In this document: one piece after another, positions 1-5,441 of the stretch
How positions within the stretch are numbered: position 1 is the first letter of the stretch
Layout of the letters: each line of letters opens with the position of its first letter
Assembly (NCBI GenBank): GCA_002774555.1
Contig: PEYC01000004.1
Span: 1-10,610 of the forward strand
Length of the DNA stretch: 10,610 nucleotides
Origin: Candidatus Nealsonbacteria bacterium CG08_land_8_20_14_0_20_36_22
GTDB taxonomy: Bacteria > Patescibacteriota > Minisyncoccia > Minisyncoccales > GWA2-38-27
Reading direction: 5' to 3'
The notes under the pieces: generated by a model
What the model saw: only the letters and a program-made list of their open reading frames with translations
Databases searched by the model: none
What the model was told of the DNA's origin: nothing
Program-made: the position numbers and the translations under genes

Positions 1-1
1 A

Positions 2-43
2 CCTGAACCTGAGCCTGAACCTGAACCAGTGCCAACAGAATAA
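2..43 (+). CDS. C-terminal end of an unidentified upstream protein (partial)
   Basis: The first 39 coding bases read in frame as a Pro-Glu tail, PEPEPEPEPVPTE, followed by TAA at 41-43. The DNA is a hexanucleotide repeat (CCTGAR) over 2-28. Such acidic, proline-rich tails are common at the ends or linkers of secreted or membrane proteins in this kind of genome. The gene body lies outside the window, so no function can be given. The frame is chosen because of the regular dipeptide and the stop just before an AT-rich spacer leading to the next gene. A chance open frame in a simple repeat cannot be excluded. Confidence 0.55.
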   Translation, partial: PEPEPEPEPVPTE

Positions 44-72
44 TTTTTAAATTTCAAACAGTTTAAAAATTA
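41..72. repeat. AT-only inverted repeat between the upstream gene and the cohesin gene
   Basis: Arms 41-51 and 62-72 are perfect 11-bp reverse complements separated by a 10-nt loop. The left arm contains the upstream stop codon. The stem is entirely A/T, so it would be weak as RNA, and no T-run follows on the + strand. It may be a weak terminator or one of the inverted repeats that recur in the spacers of this window. Positions 44-82 hold no recognisable promoter or Shine-Dalgarno sequence. Confidence 0.4.
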
Positions 73-82
73 ATAAAAAACT

Positions 83-1660
83 ATGAAAACCATAAAACTC
101 TCTATCATCGCTCTAATCATCGGAGTTTCAATAACTCTCTCTTTTGGAGTCCAGGCCCAGTCCCTTGAAGGCATTGAGCTTCCAGCTCTTCCCACCATAT
201 CCAAGCCAATCTCCCAGATGACCGTTCCAGAACTTCAGGCAAAGATTCAAGAGATAATAGCAGTTGTCCAGAAATTACAAACTATCTTAGTTCAGCTGAG
301 AGGTAAACCAGATATATCCAGGATACCATCAACATATACATTTACTACTAATTTAAAATATGGAACTTCATCCCAAGATGTAAAATATCTTCAGATCTTC
401 TTAAATTCAGACCCAGATACTCAAATATCAATATCAGGAAAAGGTTCTCCAAATAATGAAATAATCTATTTTGGACTTAAAACCCAACAATCTGTTATTA
501 AATTCCAAGAAGAATACAAACAAGATATTTTAACTCCTTTAAATCTATCTCAAGGAACAGGATTTGTAGGGTCAGGAACCAGAAATAAAATTAATCAACT
601 CTTAGAACAATACCGTGCCGGTGTTATTCCTACCCAAACCCCAAGCCCGACACCAATAATCACCCCTACGCCTACCCCAACCCCTACTCCTCTTACGCCC
701 CAGCCAGAAATAACTCTCTATGTAGATCTGAAAGTATCTGTTGATTCGTCAAATTGGCAAAACACTCTTACAGGTACAGCTCCTTTAACAGGGGTTGATT
801 TAAAAGCAACAGTAACAGGAACAGCAACAGGCACCATTAACTATATGTTTGACTGTACTAATGATGGTACTTGGGATTCTCCTGATGATAGTCAATACAA
901 AGGAATTACAACAATAATCAAAGAATTCACTAATGGCTGTTCTTTCCAGAATCCAGGAACTTATACAGCTAAAGTAAAAGTAGAAAGAAATGTGGTTACT
1001 CCTGTTCAGGATACAGCAACTATTACTGTTAACCAGCCAACTTCCACCTATACTTTATCTATTAATCAGACCGGCAGCGGCTCTGTCACAAAAAATCCCA
1101 ATCAAAGCAGTTATGCTTCAGGCACAACAGTTACCCTTACTGCAACGGCTGCAGCAGGATATACATTTTCAAGCTGGTCAGGAGATCTTACAGGAACAAC
1201 CAATCCGGCGACAATTACAATGAACAGCAATAAGACCATAACAGCTAATTTTGCTCAACTTTCAGGAACAATTGTTACAGTTAGTTCTGCCTCAGGAGCA
1301 GCAGGAGCTACAAACATAGCTGTGCCAATTACTGTTAGCGGTTTAGGGGCTCAAAAGGTTTACGCTATTGATATTACTTTGACCTATGACCAAAGTTTAA
1401 TCACAGCAACCGGAGTTCAGAAAGGAAGTATAACTTCAAGCTGGAACTTAGAATCAAATGTTTCTACTGCTGGCCAAGCCCGCATCGCCCTATATTCTTC
1501 CACTGAGTTAGCATCAAGCGGAGGAGAAATAGCCAAGCTCATCTTTAGCGTCAAATCAGGCGCTTCAAGCGGTTCAAAGAGTGCTTTGACCCTTACTAAA
1601 GCCAACTTAAATGAGGTAACAGCAAATAACAAACTAAACGGTGAGTTTACTATTCAGTAG
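83..1660 (+). CDS. Secreted wall-associated scaffold protein with C-terminal cohesin domain
   Basis: Secreted, 525 aa. Residues 1-26 form a signal peptide (Lys-containing start, hydrophobic core, FGVQAQS cleavage region). Residues 50-74 are a short amphipathic helix. Residues 86-174 resemble a peptidoglycan_binding_1-type fold (LKYGTSSQDVKYLQIFLN, then GLKTQQSVIKFQ). A Pro/Thr linker covers about 183-207. Residues 210-317 are PKD/Ig-like, with C258 and C286 as a possible disulfide. Residues 323-390 are an InlB-type B-repeat (GYTFSSWSGDLTG). Residues 396-525 are a cohesin: VPITVSGL, IDITLTYDQSLITATGV, GQARIAL, GGEIAKLIFSV and a final GEFTIQ match the type I cohesin pattern. There is no LPXTG motif, SLH domain or C-terminal membrane anchor, so wall attachment would depend on the N-terminal domain. 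The gene ends with tandem stops TAG TAA. The dockerin protein begins 34 bp later, which suggests co-expression. The cohesin call is strong; wall binding is inferred. Confidence 0.88.
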   Translation: MKTIKLSIIALIIGVSITLSFGVQAQSLEGIELPALPTISKPISQMTVPELQAKIQEIIAVVQKLQTILVQLRGKPDISRIPSTYTFTTNLKYGTSSQDVKYLQIFLNSDPDTQISISGKGSPNNEIIYFGLKTQQSVIKFQEEYKQDILTPLNLSQGTGFVGSGTRNKINQLLEQYRAGVIPTQTPSPTPIITPTPTPTPTPLTPQPEITLYVDLKVSVDSSNWQNTLTGTAPLTGVDLKATVTGTATGTINYMFDCTNDGTWDSPDDSQYKGITTIIKEFTNGCSFQNPGTYTAKVKVERNVVTPVQDTATITVNQPTSTYTLSINQTGSGSVTKNPNQSSYASGTTVTLTATAAAGYTFSSWSGDLTGTTNPATITMNSNKTITANFAQLSGTIVTVSSASGAAGATNIAVPITVSGLGAQKVYAIDITLTYDQSLITATGVQKGSITSSWNLESNVSTAGQARIALYSSTELASSGGEIAKLIFSVKSGASSGSKSALTLTKANLNEVTANNKLNGEFTIQ

Positions 1661-1694
1661 TAAGTAATACATACTAACTATCAAACATAAACCT

Positions 1695-3302
1695 ATGAAA
1701 AAGAAAACTTATTTTTATATTGTTATGGCCCTAACTCTCTTGTGGTTAATCCTGCCCCAAACTGCTCAGGCAGCCGACTATTATCTGGATGCGGCAAATG
1801 GCAACGACAGCAATCCCGGAACGGAGGCACAACCCTGGAAAACAATAGCGAGAGCACAAAATTATAAGGCCGGCTATGTTCCAGATGGATATGACCCTAT
1901 GGTTGCGCCAGGCGATACGGTCTGGGTTAAAAATGGTAGTTATGGAATATTTCGGGAAAACACTAGTGACAACCCGCGAGAGAGTTATTATTTTGAGAGG
2001 AATAATTGGATAACTTACAAGGCAGCGACTGGACATTCGCCAATACTTACTGGAATAAACATAAGAAACTACAAACCTTACGACCCCAACGCCGGCAAAG
2101 CTGGCAGTTCTTATCTTATATTTGATGGTTTTGCGGTGAATGGCCGAGTTTTTATTTATTATACTAATTATGTTCAGGTAAAGAATTCTACAATCAGCGG
2201 CACGAGTTATAATGCAAATGACCCTGTTGTTGAGCTTGGCTCAGGGCATCATACAACAATAGACAGTTGTATTATCAGGAATGGAGGCGAAGGAATAGGA
2301 GGAAGCGGGAATTACTGCACTTTTTCAAACAACATTATCCACCATATCGGGGAGGATGCCTTCCATTTTTGGGGAAATTATCTGACTGTCGAAAATAATG
2401 ACATTTACGATGTGGCAAGGGTCTATGCGGCGGGAGACGACCCAAATAATTACTCAAGTTATCATCCTGATGGTATGCACCTTGAGCATAAGGAAGCTTC
2501 GATAACGGATGTAACCATTAGATGTAATAAAGTTCACGATTGCAATGATGCGAGCGTTCAAGCTATAAGTATCTATGGTGGTGAAGGTGCCAATGCTTGG
2601 CAGCACCTTAAAATCGAAAATAACCTGATTTACGATATGAACTGTCCCGACAATCTGCTTATCGTCGTCGGCGTTGCAGATTGTGATATAATAAATAACA
2701 CAGTTTGGTCTTTCGTGGGAGGTAAAGCGAGAATTCACACCCACGCTTCCTATGGCGGGTGCGTTGTGACCAATCTCTACAATAACATATTCAGGACTTT
2801 TCTTGTTGATGAGGACAAAAGCGGTTTTACAGCACAGGTGGTGAATCACGGAAACAACATCTTCGGGGGCAATCCCAACGGCCAGGGTGGAACATATAAG
2901 TTCTATACTAATTCAACCGAGCTTAAAAGCACCACTCCTGTTTTTGTAAATGCAAGTGGCGATGATTACCATCTTGCTGATGGTTCAGTTGCGATAAATT
3001 TTGGCGACCCAGCTTATGCCCCGGCAACCGATATCCTTGGCAATCCCCGCGATGCCTTACCCGATGCCGGCTCCTATGAATATATCTCTCAAACTCTTCT
3101 CTTTGGCGATGTCTCAGACGAGGGCGAAATCTCTGCTTATGATGCGGCTTTGACTGCCCAATATGCAGTAGGACTGATTAGTTTAACTTCAGGCCAAATT
3201 CAGAAAGCAGATGTATCCGGAGACGGGAAAGTATCTGTCTATGATGCGGCCCTCATACTTCAAAAAGTAGCAGGGCTCATATCCAAGTTTCCGGTGGAGT
3301 AA
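1695..3302 (+). CDS. Secreted right-handed beta-helix protein with C-terminal dockerin
   Basis: Secreted, 535 aa, with a signal peptide at about 1-26 ending PQTAQA. Residues 28-53 carry the YYLDAANGNDSNPGT...PWKTIARA start typical of DUF1565/pectate-lyase-like proteins. Residues 118-395 contain repeated beta-helix rungs (FSNNIIHHIG, VENNDIYDV, IENNLIYDM, IINNTVWSF). H257-P-D-G-M-H lies where related polysaccharide-active beta-helix proteins have an HxDG-like site. Residues 425-463 (YHLADGSVAINFGD, DILGNPRDALPDAGSYEY) match the choice-of-anchor-Q type end of such proteins. Residues 470-529 are a dockerin with two F-hand repeats, GDVSDEGEISAYD and ADVSGDGKVSVYD, each followed by a helix. Binding to the upstream cohesin is inferred. 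The likely substrate is a polysaccharide, but catalysis cannot be claimed. GC looks higher than in the neighbours (31/60 at 1741-1800 against 14/60 at 4261-4320 in fic), which may mark transfer. Confidence 0.87.
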   Translation: MKKKTYFYIVMALTLLWLILPQTAQAADYYLDAANGNDSNPGTEAQPWKTIARAQNYKAGYVPDGYDPMVAPGDTVWVKNGSYGIFRENTSDNPRESYYFERNNWITYKAATGHSPILTGINIRNYKPYDPNAGKAGSSYLIFDGFAVNGRVFIYYTNYVQVKNSTISGTSYNANDPVVELGSGHHTTIDSCIIRNGGEGIGGSGNYCTFSNNIIHHIGEDAFHFWGNYLTVENNDIYDVARVYAAGDDPNNYSSYHPDGMHLEHKEASITDVTIRCNKVHDCNDASVQAISIYGGEGANAWQHLKIENNLIYDMNCPDNLLIVVGVADCDIINNTVWSFVGGKARIHTHASYGGCVVTNLYNNIFRTFLVDEDKSGFTAQVVNHGNNIFGGNPNGQGGTYKFYTNSTELKSTTPVFVNASGDDYHLADGSVAINFGDPAYAPATDILGNPRDALPDAGSYEYISQTLLFGDVSDEGEISAYDAALTAQYAVGLISLTSGQIQKADVSGDGKVSVYDAALILQKVAGLISKFPVE

Positions 3303-3371
3303 GAGACAAGAGGTATATAGGGGAAAAGAAAGATGAGAAATAGGTAAGATAAGGCGTAGTCAACCTATCAG

Positions 3372-3401
3372 CTAAACTAAGCTGAGCTGAGCTTAGTTTA
3401 G
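3372..3401. terminator. 12-bp-stem hairpin after the dockerin gene, possible terminator
   Basis: Arms 3372-3383 and 3390-3401 are perfect 12-bp reverse complements around a 6-nt loop, GAGCTG. The stem starts 69 bp after the dockerin stop and lies upstream of the fic promoter, where a terminator between two transcription units would be expected. No U-tract follows, so it is not a classic intrinsic terminator. It could instead be an operator or another repeat. The rest of 3303-3371 is purine-rich and holds no gene I can support. Confidence 0.45.
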
Positions 3402-3432
3402 AAGTTCACAATTAGAGGTCCGTGTCTTAATA

Positions 3433-3441
3433 TGGTATAAT
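3433..3441 (+). promoter_or_regulatory. Extended -10 promoter for the fic-dprA unit
   Basis: TGGTATAAT is a perfect extended -10 element: TG, one base, then consensus TATAAT at 3436-3441. No good -35 hexamer sits 16-18 bp upstream, which fits an extended -10 promoter. The predicted start at about 3447-3449 leaves only about 5-7 nt before the ATG at 3454, giving a nearly leaderless mRNA. It leaves about 33 nt if translation starts at the ATG at 3481. Confidence 0.6.
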
Positions 3442-3453
3442 ACAAAAAACAGA

Positions 3454-4437
3454 ATGAACCATATTAGTGAATTAAGCAATATGAAATATCTTAATAAAAA
3501 TTTGCAAAGTAGGACAGAAAGGAAGTTAAAAGAATTGAATAAACTGAGGCCCTTACCGTTTTCTGCTGTAAAAAAATTACAAGAGCAGTTTCAGATAGAA
3601 ATGACTTATAACTCCAATGCAATTGAAGGCAATAGTTTAACTTTAAAAGAAACCTTTTTAGTTATCAACGAAGGAATTACTATTAAGGGAAAGCCGTTAA
3701 AAGATCATTTGGAAGCAAAAAATCACCAAGAGGCATTAGAATATCTATATGATTTAGTTGAAAAAGGTAAAAAACAGACAATTTCAGAATATTTTCTCCG
3801 TAATTTACATAAATTAATAATGCAAGAAACTGATAAAGAATGGGCTGGGAAATACAGGAACAGCAATGTTATTATCGTTGGAGCTGATCATATTCCTCCA
3901 GATGCTATTGATATTCCAAATGAGATGGAAAAATTAAGAAAATGGATGGAGCAAAATAAAAGGAAACTCCATATCATTGAATTAGCTGCCTTAATTCACC
4001 ACAAATTAGTTAATATTCATCCATTTTTTGACGGAAACGGCAGAACTGCCAGGTTAGTAATGAATTTACTTTTAATGCAGGAAGGTTATCCTTTGGCGAT
4101 AGTTTTAAAAAACGACCGAAAAAAGTATTACCGATTTTTAAATCAAGCAGACAAAGGAAATTTAATCCCATTTGTTAATTTTATTGCTCAATCATTAGAG
4201 CATTCCTTGGATATTTATTTAAAATCACTTACTCCGTTTTCACAAAAGCGGGAGACGTTTTTGTCTTTATCTGAAATAAGCAAACAAACTCCTTATTCTT
4301 CCAAATATCTTAATTTATTAGCCAGACAAGGAAAATTAGAAGCTCATAAACAAGGAAGAAACTGGCTAACTACTAAAGAAGCAGTAGAGAGATATATTAA
4401 AGATAGAAAAAGAAATAGAAAAATAAATAGTAATTAG
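3454..4437 (+). CDS. Fic-family protein (predicted AMP transferase), class II, with C-terminal helix-turn-helix
   Basis: Length 327 aa, cytosolic. The Fic core motif HPFFDGNGRTAR at 189-200 is complete: catalytic H189, metal-binding D193, phosphate-binding R197 and R200. This family transfers AMP, or sometimes another nucleotide part, from a nucleotide to a hydroxyl side chain of a target protein. Some members also remove it. Near the N-terminus, S54-NAI-E58-G59 fits the (S/T)xxxE(G/N) inhibitory helix of class II Fic proteins, in which the Glu blocks productive ATP binding. NVIIVGADHIPPD (138-150) sits at the usual target-binding flap. Residues 271-315 look like a small helix-turn-helix (SLSEISKQTPYSSKYLNLLARQGKL), so DNA binding or self-regulation is possible. 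The stop overlaps the dprA start by 1 nt. The DNA is AT-rich compared with the beta-helix gene. The start may instead be M10 at 3481. The target is unknown. Confidence 0.9.
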   Translation: MNHISELSNMKYLNKNLQSRTERKLKELNKLRPLPFSAVKKLQEQFQIEMTYNSNAIEGNSLTLKETFLVINEGITIKGKPLKDHLEAKNHQEALEYLYDLVEKGKKQTISEYFLRNLHKLIMQETDKEWAGKYRNSNVIIVGADHIPPDAIDIPNEMEKLRKWMEQNKRKLHIIELAALIHHKLVNIHPFFDGNGRTARLVMNLLLMQEGYPLAIVLKNDRKKYYRFLNQADKGNLIPFVNFIAQSLEHSLDIYLKSLTPFSQKRETFLSLSEISKQTPYSSKYLNLLARQGKLEAHKQGRNWLTTKEAVERYIKDRKRNRKINSN

Positions 4438-5315
4438 TGGTAAATAGTAATATTGAAAATATAGTTCCAATCAGCGATTCCCGCTACCCCAAATTATTAA
4501 AAGTACTCGGCAAGGATGCTCCGAAGCAGTTGTATTATAAAGGGAATTGGGAGGAAGGGATTTTTGAAAATTGTTTGGCAGTAGTTGGTTCACGCCGAAT
4601 GACCAGTTACGGCAGGCAAATTACTGAAAAACTGGTTTCTGAGATAGCGTCTGTTGGAATAACAATTGTTTCCGGGTTTATGTACGGCATTGATGCAGTT
4701 TCCCATAAAGCAGCTATAGATGTTGGCGGAAGAACAATTGCAGTAATGCCTTGCGGAATTGATTTGATTCACCCGGATTATCAAAAAGATTTGTATCAAG
4801 AGATTTTGGAAAATAAGGGCCTAGTTATTTCAGAATATGAAGGCAATTTTTTGCCAACTCTCTGGACTTATCCCAGAAGAAATCGCCTTGTGGCTGGATT
4901 ATCTAAAGCAGTGATGGTTGTGGAAGCCGGGGAGAAAAGCGGGTCTTTAATAACTGCCAATTTTGCCAAAAAGTATAAAAGAAAGGTTTTTGCTGTGCCT
5001 GGTCCTTTAACCAGCAGTTTGTCTAAAGGAATTTGCCAGTTGATAAAAGAAGGCGCAGATGTGGTAACTGGAGCGAGCGATGTGTTGGATTTTTTTGGGA
5101 AAAGATTGACCATTAAAGCAACCGAGACCCGGGTCTCGGTAAACTCCTTAATTGAGCAGAAAATTATCCAAAAATTGCAACAAGAATCAATGGAGATAGA
5201 TGCGTTATCCAGGACATTAGGAATCTCAGCCGCTGAAATTGGAACCGTTGTTTCTTTGATGCAAATAAAGGGACTGGTGTTTAATGAGAATGGAAAATAC
5301 TATATTAAAAATTAA
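4437..5315 (+). CDS. dprA: DNA-processing protein DprA
   Basis: DprA binds incoming single-stranded DNA in the cytoplasm during natural transformation and loads RecA on it. The 292-aa protein has the Rossmann-like core: AVVGSRRMTSYGR (48-60), SGFMYGIDAVSHKAA (79-93), IAVMPCGIDLIHPDY (101-115), ISEYEG (131-136), YPRRNRLVAGLS (145-156), VVEAGEKSGSLITA (161-174) and FAVPGP (185-190). Residues 236-290 form the C-terminal winged-helix domain (DprA_WH type). The length is normal for a form without an N-terminal SAM domain. The start is GTG at 4437, sharing its G with the fic TAG stop (TAGTG), which suggests coupled translation. There is no visible Shine-Dalgarno sequence. The linker at 229-235 (TETRVSV) is encoded by a perfect 20-bp palindrome. 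The identification is secure; a role in transformation here is inferred from the family. Confidence 0.95.
   Translation: MVNSNIENIVPISDSRYPKLLKVLGKDAPKQLYYKGNWEEGIFENCLAVVGSRRMTSYGRQITEKLVSEIASVGITIVSGFMYGIDAVSHKAAIDVGGRTIAVMPCGIDLIHPDYQKDLYQEILENKGLVISEYEGNFLPTLWTYPRRNRLVAGLSKAVMVVEAGEKSGSLITANFAKKYKRKVFAVPGPLTSSLSKGICQLIKEGADVVTGASDVLDFFGKRLTIKATETRVSVNSLIEQKIIQKLQQESMEIDALSRTLGISAAEIGTVVSLMQIKGLVFNENGKYYIKN
5121..5140. repeat. Perfect 20-bp GC-rich palindrome inside dprA
   Basis: ACCGAGACCC is followed directly by its exact reverse complement, with 14 of 20 bases G/C in an AT-rich gene. It encodes residues 229-235 in the linker between the Rossmann-like core and the winged helix, where an insertion would do little harm. 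A related palindrome lies at 8556-8572. Confidence 0.8.
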
Positions 5316-5339
5316 CCTAATTGACCTAATTAACCTAAA
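5313..5339 (+). repeat. Three tandem copies of a 9-bp unit at the dprA stop
   Basis: TAACCTAAT, TGACCTAAT and TAACCTAAA follow one another. The first copy supplies the dprA stop codon TAA. A 7-bp direct repeat, AATGACC twice, follows at 5348-5361. These belong to a 126-bp spacer (5316-5441) made almost wholly of short repeats. I see no RNA gene or clear promoter in it. Confidence 0.7.
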
Positions 5340-5391
5340 TAAATCCCAATGACCAATGACCAAAATTTTAGACATTAGAAATTGGGATTTA
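5340..5391. repeat. Inverted repeat in the dprA-comM spacer
   Basis: Arms 5340-5350 and 5381-5391 are perfect 11-bp reverse complements (left arm TAAATCCCAAT) around a 30-nt loop. The loop includes the duplicated AATGACC and the self-complementary AAAATTTT. No T-run follows, so a standard terminator is unlikely. A cruciform, an RNA stem or the relic of a small repeat element are all possible. Confidence 0.6.
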
Positions 5392-5398
5392 GGATTTA

Positions 5399-5430
5399 AT
5401 TAGAATAATTAGAAATTAGAATAATTAGAA
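5399..5430 (+). repeat. Exact 16-bp tandem duplication just upstream of comM
   Basis: ATTAGAATAATTAGAA occurs twice with no gap (5399-5414 and 5415-5430) and ends 11 bp before the comM ATG. Each copy contains TAGAAT, a one-mismatch -10 hexamer, but neither has a matching -35, so a promoter is not supported. It fits slippage-type duplication in the comM leader. Confidence 0.75.
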
Positions 5431-5441
5431 ACTTGTAAACC

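Noticed and set aside
629..703. Pro/Thr-coding simple repeat as a mobile or regulatory repeat
   Set aside because: It is an ordinary low-complexity linker between folded domains, common in secreted proteins.
990..1223. 77-codon + strand frame inside the cohesin gene
   Set aside because: Its Leu/Gln-rich product is what a shifted reading of the PKD and InlB-repeat codons gives, and it overlaps clear domains in the main frame.
2454..2849. 131-codon open frame on the - strand inside the beta-helix gene
   Set aside because: It is antisense to a well-supported beta-helix frame, shows no recognisable domain or signal, and has no promoter-like sequence. The other antisense open frames are rejected on the same grounds.
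3303..3453. tRNA, small RNA or CRISPR in the largest gene-free stretch
   Set aside because: No cloverleaf, no regularly spaced repeats and no small frame with support; only the hairpin and promoter reported.
5321..5349. TTGACC as a -35 box for comM
   Set aside because: No acceptable -10 lies 15-19 bp downstream, and the hexamer is part of the 9-bp tandem repeat.
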